64,000 nucleotides of DNA. Source: Streptococcus oralis. GTDB lineage: Bacteria > Bacillota > Bacilli > Lactobacillales > Streptococcaceae. Shown one piece after another: positions 41,632-51,664 of the stretch (position 1 is its first letter; each line of letters starts with the position of its first letter). A program made the position numbers and the translations under genes. The notes under the pieces are model-generated. The model was not told the DNA's origin. It ran no database searches and was given only the letters and a program-made list of their open reading frames with translations. The stretch lies in contig NZ_CP079724.1 of the NCBI RefSeq assembly GCF_019334565.1, forward strand, positions 1,075,001 to 1,139,000. The letters run 5' to 3'.

Positions 41632-44328
41632 TCAGCCTGAATTACGCAAACCAGTTGCAATTCCGTTGATAGTTGTATGGATTAGTTTTTCTTCATCTGC
41701 CGACAATTCGCCGCGACGTTGACGTTTGATCAACTCCAACTGGATGTAGTTAAGAATATTAAAGTAAGGCATACGATAGTTTAGACTGTCTTTTAGGTAA
41801 GAGTTTTCTGCCAAGAGTTCGTCATAACCTTCGATAGCTAAAATAACGTCCTTAGTCAACTGCCATTCATCTAAAATAGTGTAGTAGATAGCTTGTACTT
41901 CTTCGTCTTCACAAAGCTTGGCATATTCAAAAGCAATGTTCATATTAGACTTAGACAAGACCATGTCTACATTGGAAAGCAAAGATTGGAAGAAAGGCCA
42001 GTTTTGGTACATATCACGAAGGAACTCGATATTCTTTGGATCTTGATCAATAAACTCTTTAAAGCTTGATCCTACACCATACCATCCAGGGAACATGACA
42101 CGGCTTTGAGACCATGAGAAGACCCAAGGAATGGCACGCAAACCGCCAATTTCAGTGATGGTCTTACGAGCTGCTGGACGCGAACCGATATTGAAGCTTG
42201 AAATAGCTTTGATTGGACTTGATTCAAAGAAATAGTCATAGAAATGTTCATTTCCAAAGACCAAATCACGATAGATATCGTAGCTACGGTCCACTACTTG
42301 ATCCATGATAGCTTCGTAACGATTTGACGTATTGGTATCACTCTTCTTCTTTGTAATCATACGGTTAATGGCTGCAGAAACCAACATTTCAAGGTTATAA
42401 TAAGCAGCGTCTTTGTTTCCGTATTTATTTCCAATGACTTCTCCTTGCTCAGTCAGACGGATACGGTCCTTGATAGACTTGAGCGGTTGAGATGTGATGG
42501 CTTCATAAGTTGGTCCACCACCACGACCCACAGTACCACCACGACCATGGAAGAAAGTAACCTTAACGCCAAATTCATCCCCAATAGCCGTCAGTTGTTG
42601 TTGCGCTTTATAGAGAGTCCAACATGATGACAGGTAACCACCGTCTTTGTTACTATCAGAGTAGCCAAGCATGATTTCTTGGTAGTTGTCTTTTGAAGCA
42701 ATCCATTTTTTAGCCAAAGGTAGAGAGAAATATCTTCTCATAGTCTCTTCTGAGTGATCCAAGTCTTCGATTGTTTCAAAGAGGGGAACAATCTGAACGC
42801 GGGCTTTTTGGGCATCCACCAAGCCGACTTCCTTAAGCATAATGGCTAGCTCTAACATATCAGATACACTGGTTGCGTGAGAAATGATGGTTTGACGAAT
42901 AACATTTTCACCCAGTTTATCCTTCAACTTGCGCGCAGCTTTAAAGATAGAGAGTTCTTTTTCAAGCAGTTCTGACTTTTCAGCATGAGTCGCTGAGAGG
43001 ATACGAGGATCTTCTTCCAACTCTTTTAAGAGGAGGGCACATTTTTCGTCTTCAGACAGATCGCTATAGTGGTCGTTGATTCCTGCGGATGCTAACAATT
43101 CTGCCACACAAGCTTCATGAACACTAGAATCTTGGCGCATATCGATAGAAGCAAGATAGAAACCAAAGATTTCGACAGCTTGCATCAACTCGACAAATTC
43201 TCCAGAAATCAGGTATTCCCCTTTGTTTTCAAGGAGAGAATCGCGAATGGCCAACAAATCTTGATAGAATTCATCTGCAGTGGCATATCTTGGCTGAAGA
43301 TCCTTGTCTTCTATGAGATAAGCCTTGGTAGCCTGCATCTTAGCTTGGATGTCAAAGAGGGCACGACGATAGAGTTCTTTTTCGCGATAAATGGAGTTAT
43401 CTTGTGACTTCAGCGCCATCTCACGGACCTTGTCGCTGACATTCACGATGCTTGTTGACAGTGAAAATTCACGATAAAGATTATAAATTTTTTCATCATA
43501 ATAGTTCATGATGACTTCGCACTGAGTCAAGGCTGATTTGTTGAGAGTTTCCGCAGTTACGAAAGGATTTCCATCACGGTCTCCTCCAATCCACATCCCC
43601 ATAGTAATCGGTTTTGGGTGCTCAAGCTCGATACCTTGTTCTTTAGCTAATTTTTTATACTCAGCTGTCAAACGTGGAACAGCATTCAGGAAAGAACTTT
43701 GGTAGTACTCCATCACGTTGGTGATTTCGTTGGTTACTTTCAATTTCTTCTCACGAATCATGTCCGTTTGCATGATAATTTCAATGTAACGACGGAGATC
43801 TGTGTGCCATTTTTCTTTATTAATCAAGCCGAGTTTGACATCACGGTACTTGCGCAAGAGCGTATGGATGTGGTTGGTCAAATCCAGCATACTCTTGCGT
43901 TGTACTTGTGTTGGATGGGCGGTCAAGACAGGAACGACATTTAACTTTTCTAAAATTTCAGCTGCATTTTCTTTTTCAGCTACCATCTTAATCGTTGTAG
44001 ATAGTTTCCCTAGATAGTCTTGGTCCACATTGTTTTGGTGATTGATTTCATAGGCCAAATCCACATCCTCAGAGATATTAATCAAAAGTGGAAGGATAGA
44101 GAAATAGCGTGAAATGTAAATCATTTCTTCATTCGAAAGACTGGTCACTAGGTCATTGAGTCCTTGATAATTCTCGCTAGTTGATAATTCCTTCAACTGG
44201 ATAATCTTTTCAAAGGTTTCTGGCGCTAGCATATTTTTTGTGATATCTTCTAATAGCTCAGTCAGAATCAAGACTTCTTCTTGGACGACTGCTTTATTAC
44301 TATAGTTTTCTAATTTTTGAAGAGACAT
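41632..44328 (-). CDS. ppc: Phosphoenolpyruvate carboxylase
   Basis: Carboxylates PEP to oxaloacetate, feeding aspartate and related amino acids in bacteria lacking a full TCA cycle. The 898-residue protein has catalytic signatures [13 protein letters not shown] (active-site His near residue 140) and [20 protein letters not shown] with [15 protein letters not shown]. The end [11 protein letters not shown] matches the family's C-terminal Gly. It lies 23 bases after ftsW on the same strand, and the two are likely transcribed together, as in pneumococci. Confidence 0.98.
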   Translation of the reverse strand: MSLQKLENYSNKAVVQEEVLILTELLEDITKNMLAPETFEKIIQLKELSTSENYQGLNDLVTSLSNEEMIYISRYFSILPLLINISEDVDLAYEINHQNNVDQDYLGKLSTTIKMVAEKENAAEILEKLNVVPVLTAHPTQVQRKSMLDLTNHIHTLLRKYRDVKLGLINKEKWHTDLRRYIEIIMQTDMIREKKLKVTNEITNVMEYYQSSFLNAVPRLTAEYKKLAKEQGIELEHPKPITMGMWIGGDRDGNPFVTAETLNKSALTQCEVIMNYYDEKIYNLYREFSLSTSIVNVSDKVREMALKSQDNSIYREKELYRRALFDIQAKMQATKAYLIEDKDLQPRYATADEFYQDLLAIRDSLLENKGEYLISGEFVELMQAVEIFGFYLASIDMRQDSSVHEACVAELLASAGINDHYSDLSEDEKCALLLKELEEDPRILSATHAEKSELLEKELSIFKAARKLKDKLGENVIRQTIISHATSVSDMLELAIMLKEVGLVDAQKARVQIVPLFETIEDLDHSEETMRRYFSLPLAKKWIASKDNYQEIMLGYSDSNKDGGYLSSCWTLYKAQQQLTAIGDEFGVKVTFFHGRGGTVGRGGGPTYEAITSQPLKSIKDRIRLTEQGEVIGNKYGNKDAAYYNLEMLVSAAINRMITKKKSDTNTSNRYEAIMDQVVDRSYDIYRDLVFGNEHFYDYFFESSPIKAISSFNIGSRPAARKTITEIGGLRAIPWVFSWSQSRVMFPGWYGVGSSFKEFIDQDPKNIEFLRDMYQNWPFFQSLLSNVDMVLSKSNMNIAFEYAKLCEDEEVQAIYYTILDEWQLTKDVILAIEGYDELLAENSYLKDSLNYRMPYFNILNYIQLELIKRQRRGELSADEEKLIHTTINGIATGLRNSG

Positions 44329-44351
44329 ATACTTTCCTTTCCATACAATCC

Positions 44352-45575
44352 TTACAGACTTTCATCGGTTTGATTCTCGTATTCTCTGATAAGTTTGGCA
44401 CGTTTTTCACTTGCATCAATGTTCAGTACAAGCGCAATGGCTACGGATAATACCAATAGACTGTTCCCACCTTGTGAAAGGAAGGGGAAGGTTACCCCTG
44501 TAGAAGGAATCAACCCTGAAATCCCACCGATATTGACAAAGACCTGAACAAGGATCATCCCTCCGACACCAATAGCAACCATGGAGTTAAAGGGATCCTT
44601 TGCTCGAATACCAACCAAGATGATTCGCAAAATCAAGAAGAAGAGTAAAGCCAAAATCATACTGGCTCCAACGAATCCAAACTCCTCGATGACAATCGAA
44701 AAGACGAAATCCGTATGGGCTTCTGGCAGATAACCACGCTTCTCGATAGAATTCCCTAGTCCCAGTCCGAACCAGCCTCCATTTACCATTGCATAGTAAG
44801 AATTTGCGAGCTGGTGTCCTGCACCCGCCAAGTCATTAAAGGGATTAAAGAAGGCACTAAAACGTTTAGCAACGTAACCAAATACAGGAATTTGAGAGAA
44901 CTTTTCAACCCCAACAAAGCGAATGACAGACAAGACTAACATTGAGCTCCCTGCCAAGAGAGCCAAAATGGTCGAGAACCAACGATAGGCGATCCCACTA
45001 ACCGTATACATGATGAGCGCCACCAAGACCAAGATGGTCGCATTTCCCAAGTCTGGGAAAATTCCCAAGCTACCAATCAGAACTAGCAGAACAAAACGCC
45101 AGTCGTTAAAAGCTCGAGGTAGCCACTGATTCTGTGTCAAAACCTGGAAGTCATAAACCGCAATCTCATCTTGTTGTTTTGAAAATCGATGTGCCAGGTA
45201 CCAGATGATGATAATCTTAAGGTACTCTGCAGGCTGAATCGTTACAGGTCCTACAGAGATCCATCCGTATGCTCCATTGACAGGTGTTCCGACCAGTCGC
45301 GCCAGAGCTAAAAGAACCATCTCGACAATCATTACGATAAAGATGAGACGACCGTTTCTTAAGAAACCTAATTTTAATTTATAGATTAAGGCAATCAGAA
45401 TCAAACTAGCTATCCAGAAGATCCCCTGGTTACGCACCAATTGAAAGGCACTTTTCCCTTCTTCGATCAAGGTTGCACTCGTTGTCGAGTACACCACAAT
45501 CAGCCCCAAAATCGATAAAAGGAAGTAAGGAATCAAAATGGAATAGTTTAGTAGGTGCCTTTTACTAATTTTCAT
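44352..45575 (-). CDS. ftsW: Septal peptidoglycan glycosyltransferase FtsW
   Basis: SEDS-family polymerase of 407 residues with ten predicted membrane helices. It polymerises lipid II together with a class B PBP during division. Family marks are [20 protein letters not shown] near residue 105, [18 protein letters not shown], and the C-terminal [20 protein letters not shown]. It could be called RodA by sequence alone; the neighbour ppc matches the pneumococcal ftsW locus. The start ATG has only a weak GAGTGGTG site. A perfect 8-bp stem-loop lies in the leader 18 bases upstream. Confidence 0.92.
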   Translation of the reverse strand: MKISKRHLLNYSILIPYFLLSILGLIVVYSTTSATLIEEGKSAFQLVRNQGIFWIASLILIALIYKLKLGFLRNGRLIFIVMIVEMVLLALARLVGTPVNGAYGWISVGPVTIQPAEYLKIIIIWYLAHRFSKQQDEIAVYDFQVLTQNQWLPRAFNDWRFVLLVLIGSLGIFPDLGNATILVLVALIMYTVSGIAYRWFSTILALLAGSSMLVLSVIRFVGVEKFSQIPVFGYVAKRFSAFFNPFNDLAGAGHQLANSYYAMVNGGWFGLGLGNSIEKRGYLPEAHTDFVFSIVIEEFGFVGASMILALLFFLILRIILVGIRAKDPFNSMVAIGVGGMILVQVFVNIGGISGLIPSTGVTFPFLSQGGNSLLVLSVAIALVLNIDASEKRAKLIREYENQTDESL

Positions 45576-45592
45576 ATTTCACCACTCTAATA

Positions 45593-45612
45593 GGAACAGA
45601 CGCTTCTGTTCC
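45593..45612 (-). promoter_or_regulatory. Perfect stem-loop in the ftsW leader
   Basis: GGAACAGA-CGCT-TCTGTTCC without a following T run, between the promoter -10 and the ftsW start. It may be an RNA structure or a protein-binding palindrome; its role is unknown. Confidence 0.45.
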
Positions 45613-45644
45613 CAATTCCGTTTTATTTTCTAGTTTTGATTGCT

Positions 45645-45653
45645 ATTATACCA
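45645..45653 (-). promoter_or_regulatory. ftsW promoter (extended -10)
   Basis: TGGTATAAT on the minus strand with a T-rich region in place of a -35; leader about 65 bases. Confidence 0.65.
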
Positions 45654-45723
45654 CTTTTTCAGAAAGAAAAAAACTCTTATCCTTTAATCCTTCGAATTTT
45701 ACTCATTTTCTAATATCAGGTAT

Positions 45724-45756
45724 AAAAAAACAAATCTCTTTTGAGATTTGTTTTTT
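45724..45756. terminator. prsA terminator (bidirectional)
   Basis: AAAAAACAAATCTC-TTTT-GAGATTTGTTTTTT, with T runs on both strands, directly after the prsA stop. Confidence 0.9.
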
Positions 45757-45762
45757 GCTTTC

Positions 45763-46704
45763 TTAGTTAGATGAAGAACTGCTGCTTGAACTTGAGTCAC
45801 CACCTCCGATGTATTGGGTGAAGATGTTTTGGAATGATTGGTCTTTAACCTTGATGTTTGCTGCTTGCAATTCTTTACCAATTACTCCTTGAACAAAGGC
45901 TGAATCATTTTGTTTTTGAGTCAAGATGATAGTCTTCAATTTTTCTTTGTAATCCTCTATATTAGAAGATTTTTCTGTTTTCTTCGTTACTTTGATGATG
46001 TAGAACTGACTGCTGTAGGCTTGTGTTCCAGTAGCTGTAATCACATCAGAAATCCCGTTCACATCCAAGGCAAAGGCTGCTTTCTTGACTTGTTCTGGAA
46101 GTTCTGTAGAAGCAGAGTCAAAAGTAATTTCTCCACCATTTTCTTTTGTTTTGTCGTCGTTAGAGTTGTCTTTTGCCAACTGAGCAAAATCTGCACCTTC
46201 TGCTTTAGCTTTCTCAAGTACTTCTTTTGCCTTGTCTTCATTATCCAAACGGATGATTTGAGCTGTCACATCTGGTGTATAAGACTCAAAAGCTTTTTGG
46301 TAGGCTTCGTCTGTCAACTCACTCTCAGCAGCCTTCTTAACTGCCAATTCAACTAATTTGCTGGTACGGATTTGAGCTTTACGAGTCTCAGGTGTCATAC
46401 CTGCACGTTGAAGCACGCTGTTGTAGCTATCGCCGTATTTCTTTTGCTCTTCAGCAACGGCGTCATCCACATCTTTATCCGTTACCTCTGATCCATATTG
46501 TTGTTCAAATACTTTTTGGATAGTCATATTGAGCAAGACTTGTTGTGCAGTTGGATTATTCTTTACTTCTTCAAAGAATTGATGTTCTGTAATCACATCG
46601 CCCTTCATGCTGATCAAATCTTTTCCTTCAGAACTGTTTGAACAAGCCGCAAGTGTTGCTACTGATAAAAGTGTGATGGCTCCTGCCATAAGTTTTTTCT
46701 TCAT
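45763..46704 (-). CDS. prsA: Foldase lipoprotein PrsA
   Basis: Extracytoplasmic peptidyl-prolyl isomerase that helps secreted proteins fold. The 313-residue product has a lipoprotein signal with lipobox LAAC and acylated C21. An N-terminal chaperone region precedes a parvulin-like domain (about residues 145-240, TAQIIRLDNEDKAKEVLEKA, then ADFAQLAKDNSNDDKTKENG). A C-terminal chaperone segment ends in a striking run of serines. It is last in coiA-pepF-methyltransferase-prsA. A small GGTAA-CAC-TTACC hairpin lies just upstream of its ribosome site. Confidence 0.95.
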   Translation of the reverse strand: MKKKLMAGAITLLSVATLAACSNSSEGKDLISMKGDVITEHQFFEEVKNNPTAQQVLLNMTIQKVFEQQYGSEVTDKDVDDAVAEEQKKYGDSYNSVLQRAGMTPETRKAQIRTSKLVELAVKKAAESELTDEAYQKAFESYTPDVTAQIIRLDNEDKAKEVLEKAKAEGADFAQLAKDNSNDDKTKENGGEITFDSASTELPEQVKKAAFALDVNGISDVITATGTQAYSSQFYIIKVTKKTEKSSNIEDYKEKLKTIILTQKQNDSAFVQGVIGKELQAANIKVKDQSFQNIFTQYIGGGDSSSSSSSSSN

Positions 46705-46771
46705 GTTTACTCCTTTTACGGTAAGTGTTACCTTATCTATTTTACTATAATTTCTTAAATTTTTCTGAAAA

Positions 46772-47485
46772 TCATTCGCTCTCAGAAAGCTCTACTTCTG
46801 CTAGATTCTTTCTTAGCATGAGAATACCATCTCCAAGTGGAACTAGAGTTGCTGTTAGACCTGGATTATCCAACGTTGCGTCGAAAAGTCTTTGCAAACC
46901 TCGGTAAATGGTCCGTTGACCTCGGCGGACTTCCATGATGTCCTTGGCAACATCTCCTCCTTGGAAAATATCATCCAAGACGACTACTCCACCAACTTCC
47001 AAGTGATTGAGGATTTCAGGCAGAAAGACGATGTACTTGGATTTGGCCGAATCCATAAAGACAAAGTCATAAGTTTCTGTCAGACTGGATAAAACATCGA
47101 CTGCATCTCCCTCTAAAAGAGTGATTTGCTTACGACTGTCAAACTGAGCAAAGTTTTCCTTGGCAAAGCCTATCATCTCAGGATTACGGTCAATGGTTGT
47201 AATCTTAGCATCTGGCGCATGTTCCGCCATCAAGAGTGCTGAAAAGCCAATCGCCGTCCCAATTTCCAAAATATTCTTAGGCTGCAGACTTTCCATGAGA
47301 AATCGAAAGTAAGCAACCGTTTCATGGGGAATAATGGGAATGTTTTCCTTACGAGCGAAGGTCTCCAATTCTTTCAGGGAGCCAGTCACCTGCTTTTGAC
47401 GCTGGCGCATGAGTTCTACGATGTCTTCCTTTACGACGGGACGTCGCATATTGTGATTGGCATTTTTACTATAAGACTCTACCAT
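46772..47485 (-). CDS. O-methyltransferase (SAM-dependent, class I)
   Basis: Predicted catechol-type O-methyltransferase, 237 residues, YrrM-like family. The SAM-binding site is NILEIGTAIGFSALLMAEHA (about residues 75-95). Metal- or substrate-related acids lie in FVFMDSAKSKY and VVVLDDIFQGGDV. In B. subtilis the related YrrM (TrmR) methylates 5-hydroxyuridine in tRNA. If so here, it would act after the U32 protein encoded near 6 kb; this link is inference. It starts just after the pepF stop (one base between). Confidence 0.88.
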   Translation of the reverse strand: MVESYSKNANHNMRRPVVKEDIVELMRQRQKQVTGSLKELETFARKENIPIIPHETVAYFRFLMESLQPKNILEIGTAIGFSALLMAEHAPDAKITTIDRNPEMIGFAKENFAQFDSRKQITLLEGDAVDVLSSLTETYDFVFMDSAKSKYIVFLPEILNHLEVGGVVVLDDIFQGGDVAKDIMEVRRGQRTIYRGLQRLFDATLDNPGLTATLVPLGDGILMLRKNLAEVELSESE

Positions 47486-47486
47486 C

Positions 47487-49289
47487 TTAAGCTAGTCCCA
47501 ATTTTTCAACAAGGGCTTCAAACTCATTCAAGCGTCGTTCAAAGACTGCAAAGGCATCGTTAAGATAGTCTTCTTTTTCCATATCAACACCCGCTTTTCT
47601 CATAACATTGAGCGGATAGTCTGACTTACCTGCCTTGAGGTAGTCGATATAGCGGTCACGGTCTTCTTGGCTACCATGGACAATCTTCTCAGCCAAGGCT
47701 GAAGCAGCTGCAAAACCAGTTGAATATTGATAAACATAGTAGTTATAGTAGAAGTGTGGAATGCGCGCCCACTCGTATTGAATCTGAGGATTGTCTTCCT
47801 TGCTGAGTCCATAGTACTCTTGGTTCAAGTCAGCGTAGAGCTTATTGAGGAAATCACTTGTCAATACTTCTCCATTTTGATCTGCTTGATGGATAGCATG
47901 TTCAAACTCAGCGAATTGAGTTTGACGGAAGACTGTTCCACGGAAACCGTCTAGGAAGTTATTAAGAATAGCAAAACGAGTCGCATCGTCTTCTACTTCT
48001 TCCAACAATTTCTCTGTCAAGATATTTTCGTTTGTGGTTGAGGCAATCTCCGCCAAGAAGATAGAGTAATCTCCGTAAACATAAGGCTGAGTTTCACGAG
48101 TATAGCTGGAGTGCATACTGTGACCTGTTTCATGGACAAGGGTAAAGAGATTATCTAAATTATCCTGCCAGTTGAGAAGCATAAAGGCATTGGTATCATA
48201 AGAACCACCAGAGTAGGCACCAGAACGCTTGCCTTGGTTTTCATAGACATCAATCCAACGCTCGCTGAAAGCCCGTTTGACACGGCTCAAGTAGTCTTCA
48301 CCCAAGACCGCCAAGGCTTCTTCAGCTTTTTTCAAGGCTTCTTCGTAGGTAAAGCTATAATCTACTGACGAGAGTGGTGTGTAAACATCATACATCTTGA
48401 GATCTGAAATCCCCAAGATTTTAGAACGAAGTTCAAGGTAACGATGCAAGAGTGGCAAATGCTTGCGAACTGCTGCTACTAGATTGTCATAGACACTTTC
48501 TGGAACAAAGTTTGCTGCGAGAGCTGCATGGCGAGCACTCTTATAGTTGCGAACTTTTGCGCGGTAGTTTTGCACCTTAACATTTGTCTGCAAGGTCTTA
48601 GCATAAGTGTGTTGGAATTGCTCGTAAGTCGCATAAAGGGCTTCATAGGCACCACGACGCACTTCACGGTTTTTAGACTCCATCAAACGGATGTAAGTAC
48701 CGTGTGAGAGTTGCACTTCCTTGCCTTCGTCATCAAGGACGTATGGGAAGCTAATATCCGCATTGTCCAAAATAGCGAAGGTTTCACTAGCAGAACCAAA
48801 GATTTCTCCTGCTCCAGCAAGCAATTCTTCCTCACGTTGCGAAAGAACATGGTCTTTCTTTTGCAAGAGCTTGTCAAAAAAGTGCTTGTAAACTTGGAGT
48901 TTTGGTTGAGCTTCTAGGAAGGCCGCATACTGCTCTTCGCTAATCTCCATAAACTCAGGTTCATAGAATGAAAAGGCTTGTTCTAACTGACTGTATAGGG
49001 TCATTGCCTTAGCATAGTACTCTTGATACTTGGCCTCACGCGTGTCCTGGTCATTTTTCATATGCGCATAGACATAAAGCTTTTCAACTTGGCGTTCCAA
49101 GTCGAGTGAGAATTCTGTGATCTCAAGCAAACTGTCTGCGCTGTCCAAAAGATGTCCCTCATACTGAGATGCTGTTTGTACTTTTTCAGTTAAATCTTTC
49201 AAGGCTTCTTCCCAAGCCTGGTCTGTTGGGTAGATTGTCGAAAGATCCCATGTATCTTTTTCATTTATTTCATGTCGTTGTAATACCAT
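47487..49289 (-). CDS. pepF: Oligoendopeptidase F
   Basis: Zinc metallopeptidase of the M3 family that cleaves medium-length peptides in the cytoplasm. The 600-residue product has the active-site motif [12 protein letters not shown] (HExxH, near residue 385) and the third ligand glutamate in [12 protein letters not shown]. Its helical architecture and length are normal. It lies between coiA and the O-methyltransferase gene, with GGATGGAGGAATC as ribosome site inside the coiA end. Placement after a competence gene could give partial competence induction through read-through. Confidence 0.96.
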   Translation of the reverse strand: MVLQRHEINEKDTWDLSTIYPTDQAWEEALKDLTEKVQTASQYEGHLLDSADSLLEITEFSLDLERQVEKLYVYAHMKNDQDTREAKYQEYYAKAMTLYSQLEQAFSFYEPEFMEISEEQYAAFLEAQPKLQVYKHFFDKLLQKKDHVLSQREEELLAGAGEIFGSASETFAILDNADISFPYVLDDEGKEVQLSHGTYIRLMESKNREVRRGAYEALYATYEQFQHTYAKTLQTNVKVQNYRAKVRNYKSARHAALAANFVPESVYDNLVAAVRKHLPLLHRYLELRSKILGISDLKMYDVYTPLSSVDYSFTYEEALKKAEEALAVLGEDYLSRVKRAFSERWIDVYENQGKRSGAYSGGSYDTNAFMLLNWQDNLDNLFTLVHETGHSMHSSYTRETQPYVYGDYSIFLAEIASTTNENILTEKLLEEVEDDATRFAILNNFLDGFRGTVFRQTQFAEFEHAIHQADQNGEVLTSDFLNKLYADLNQEYYGLSKEDNPQIQYEWARIPHFYYNYYVYQYSTGFAAASALAEKIVHGSQEDRDRYIDYLKAGKSDYPLNVMRKAGVDMEKEDYLNDAFAVFERRLNEFEALVEKLGLA

Positions 49290-49307
49290 AAGATTCCTCC
49301 ATCCTTT

Positions 49308-50264
49308 CTATTTTACCACATTTTTTGAGAAATATAAGTGATAAAAGGCTGGTGGATAGAGCTTTTGGCGATTATTTTTCGGATTTTTTTGATAGTAAGC
49401 CTGAAAATTTCTATAATAGCTAGCCAAATCCGTTTCAATCTGCAAAAAATCACCTGACTCTATCGGTCTGACCTGGGGATACCAGTCGTCCAGTTGATAG
49501 TTTAATAGATTGTCTCCTTGATGATAGGCCTCTTCTTGCTTCTTCATCCAGTAAGGCGTTTGGTAGTACAACTGTTGGCGAATGTAGTGACAGATAGTGG
49601 AATCTTGCTCAACTGAAAAACTAGCTAGCTTTTGTTTTTGATAAGGAAATCGTAGGATTTCCAAGAGATTTCCTTTTCCATAGGGAAATTCTTTGACCTG
49701 AAAATGAAGCTTGCCACGTAGGTCCTGATGCAAAAGATATTTGAGTCTCAAAACTTGTTTTTTGAAATCTAGTTCCCAAACATAGAAACCCATATTTTGA
49801 CTAAAATAGAGAAATCCCCTTTGCAATTGTGTTAATCGCTCCTTTAACCAGAGTTTTTCTCCCAGTAGCCAGATAACCTGATAGCCTTGGCTACGGTATC
49901 CTTGGCTTCTATCACCTAAAAGCTTTTGAGACAAGGGGCTGCACTGAACCTCCAGAGCTAGTTTCTCATTGACAAGAACATCCGCTATCTGCTGAATCGC
50001 AGGCAGACTATATTCTAAGGCGACCTGATTGTCCTTCTTGGCCCAGTGATAGAGAGCCTCTTTGTTGCCCAAGTGTTCTGGACTTTCATTTTCAAGAATA
50101 GCCATACAATCTCTTAAAGATTCATGGGCAAAATGCGTCCGAATACTCTGTCCTTGGCGCAATCGTAGTCCACCACCACAGGCTGGACAAGTATAAGCTT
50201 GCTTGGTCACATCTTTTTCGAGAGCGTTTATCAAATTTCCCTTGGCATCTCTGGCTACAAACAT
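49308..50264 (-). CDS. coiA: Competence protein CoiA
   Basis: Late competence protein needed for recombination of incoming single-stranded DNA, reported to act with RecA and DprA. The 318-residue protein has a zinc-ribbon-like N-terminus (YTCPACGGGLRLRQG, then RTHFAHES, about residues 28-53). Next is a nuclease-like domain with NEKLALEVQCSPLSQKLLGD (E-x-Q in a PD-(D/E)XK-type context, about residues 115-135), then a divergent C-terminal part. A cin-box lies 21 bases before the start codon, and AAAGGAGG precedes the ATG. It is the first gene of the coiA-pepF-methyltransferase-prsA group. Confidence 0.95.
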   Translation of the reverse strand: MFVARDAKGNLINALEKDVTKQAYTCPACGGGLRLRQGQSIRTHFAHESLRDCMAILENESPEHLGNKEALYHWAKKDNQVALEYSLPAIQQIADVLVNEKLALEVQCSPLSQKLLGDRSQGYRSQGYQVIWLLGEKLWLKERLTQLQRGFLYFSQNMGFYVWELDFKKQVLRLKYLLHQDLRGKLHFQVKEFPYGKGNLLEILRFPYQKQKLASFSVEQDSTICHYIRQQLYYQTPYWMKKQEEAYHQGDNLLNYQLDDWYPQVRPIESGDFLQIETDLASYYRNFQAYYQKNPKNNRQKLYPPAFYHLYFSKNVVK

Positions 50265-50285
50265 GGTCTACCTCCTTTTCTTTTC

Positions 50286-50293
50286 TATTCGAA
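50286..50293 (-). promoter_or_regulatory. cin-box (ComX/SigX promoter) of coiA
   Basis: Minus strand TTCGAATA, seven of eight bases of the cin-box TACGAATA, with a T-rich stretch just upstream, as expected for promoters read by the competence sigma factor ComX. Confidence 0.8.
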
Positions 50294-50299
50294 AAAGAA

Positions 50300-50323
50300 G
50301 TAAAAAAGACTGGAATCCAGCCT
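50300..50323 (-). terminator. Terminator of the Card1-like gene
   Basis: GGCTGG-ATT-CCAGTC then TTTTTT on the minus strand, between the Card1-like gene and the coiA cin-box, so the two are separate units. Confidence 0.75.
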
Positions 50324-50339
50324 TTCATGATATTATTTC

Positions 50340-51488
50340 TTATCTCTTTTGTCTCTTAGAGTATTTTTTCAGCATGGGAATGAGATTAGGAATCTGCTCA
50401 CTTCTAATGACCAGCACCCCGTATTCCTGACAACGATTGGCATAAACGGGATTGATTTTCCCCGTACAGACAATTAACTTGAGGCAACTCTCCCCAGCAA
50501 AATGATTGGCATAGACTTCTAGTTCGTTGATGGCTTCGACTGATAAATCTGTCATCTTGCAGGAGATAAAGGTAATCGAGCGGCCCTTTCTCAGAATAAC
50601 ATCAATCTCATTTTGAACATTGTCTGCCTCTGGAAAGATGCCATTCCAATCAATCTCACCACCTATCATGCACTCATCAAACAGCTGAGATTCAAGTGCC
50701 AAGAGATAGAGATATACCTCTAAAATATGTCCCTTGTTGCGGCAAAAGACTTGAGCTTCTTGACTTGGAAAGCTGTATGCTACTCGCTTCTTGTCTTCGC
50801 TTTCAATACAAAGCATCCCCGCTTCCACTAGTAAGGGGATAAGGACTTCTGGATAGTGATAATACTTGCCGTTGTTTTCCAGTATCTTTTCGGTCTCAGC
50901 ATGAAGGTCATTGGTCTTAGCTAGAGAGAAAAATTGGGTCACTTGGTACCAATGGGCAGGATTGGCAATAGCCAAACTGGCTAGTTTTTTGATGGCTACA
51001 ATTTGCTGTGCTGAGTGGATAGGGTGTTTGGATTTGAGCATTTTTCCACCACGCAAGGCTATCAACTGTTGGATGCTTAGGGTTGGAATGTTCAAATATT
51101 CTTTTTCTAACTGACCGGCTACCCACTTGTATTGTTTTCCTCGTTCAACATCCATGGCAACGATGGGGAGGTGGCGATCCAAGCCATATTGATAGAGAGA
51201 TAAGGCTAGTAGCGAATCCCCACCAAAAACATCGAGAAGGACTTGGTCATAGACTGCAAGGCAATAATCTAACTGGTCCGTTAGTTGTTCTAAGGATAAC
51301 TGACGAAAGGTCACTCGTTGGATATGAGGCACCTCATCCATGATAAACTGACGGAGAGAGAGTTTCTCTTCATTGCTTATTTTCGTCAAAGATAGAAAAA
51401 GAATCTCGTCACAATCACTGATAAAGGCTTGGTAGACATTCTTTTCCAATACATGCCGATCATACAGCTCCACCAAAAGACTCGTCAT
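50340..51488 (-). CDS. Card1-like (DUF1887) protein: CARF-like domain plus PD-(D/E)XK nuclease
   Basis: A 382-residue protein resembling DUF1887 proteins such as V. cholerae VC1899 and the cyclic-oligoadenylate-activated nuclease Card1/Can2 of type III CRISPR systems. The N-terminal 140 residues form a Rossmann-like CARF region with DVFGGDSLLALSLYQYGL at about 86-103, where active relatives have an N-x-TGGTK-like ligand motif. A helical middle follows. The C-terminal nuclease region has NEIDV (D296) and ISCK (K311); S309 stands where Card1 has Glu, a variant I believe also occurs in other Firmicute members. The ATG at 51486-51488 has GGAGG seven bases upstream. No CRISPR or cas genes are in this window. 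Confidence 0.8.
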   Translation of the reverse strand: MTSLLVELYDRHVLEKNVYQAFISDCDEILFLSLTKISNEEKLSLRQFIMDEVPHIQRVTFRQLSLEQLTDQLDYCLAVYDQVLLDVFGGDSLLALSLYQYGLDRHLPIVAMDVERGKQYKWVAGQLEKEYLNIPTLSIQQLIALRGGKMLKSKHPIHSAQQIVAIKKLASLAIANPAHWYQVTQFFSLAKTNDLHAETEKILENNGKYYHYPEVLIPLLVEAGMLCIESEDKKRVAYSFPSQEAQVFCRNKGHILEVYLYLLALESQLFDECMIGGEIDWNGIFPEADNVQNEIDVILRKGRSITFISCKMTDLSVEAINELEVYANHFAGESCLKLIVCTGKINPVYANRCQEYGVLVIRSEQIPNLIPMLKKYSKRQKR

Positions 51489-51567
51489 TCGACCACCTCC
51501 ATCATAAAGACTTTCTTTCGCTGAGAGTGTCAGCAATATAATTCTACTGCTCTTATTTCCTACTTCT

Positions 51568-51576
51568 AGTATAGCA
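51568..51576 (-). promoter_or_regulatory. Promoter of the Card1-like gene (extended -10)
   Basis: TGCTATACT on the minus strand; a TTGATT lies 20 bases upstream, a little far for a -35. The leader is about 70 bases. Confidence 0.55.
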
Positions 51577-51606
51577 TAAAATCTGCTCGTCCCAATCAAC
51601 CAACGC

Positions 51607-51648
51607 AAACAAAAACGAATAGAAACCTTGCAAATCGGTTACTATTCG
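51607..51648 (-). terminator. Terminator after the tehB-like gene
   Basis: CGAATAGAAACC (51616-51627) pairs with GGTTACTATTCG (51637-51648) with one mismatch, followed by TTTTT on the minus strand. It ends the long ybeY-to-tehB operon. Confidence 0.85.
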
Positions 51649-51664
51649 CTTGTAGATGTTTAAT

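Noticed and set aside
44352-45575. Naming the SEDS protein RodA
   Set aside because: The sequence alone does not separate FtsW from RodA, but adjacency to ppc matches the streptococcal ftsW locus.
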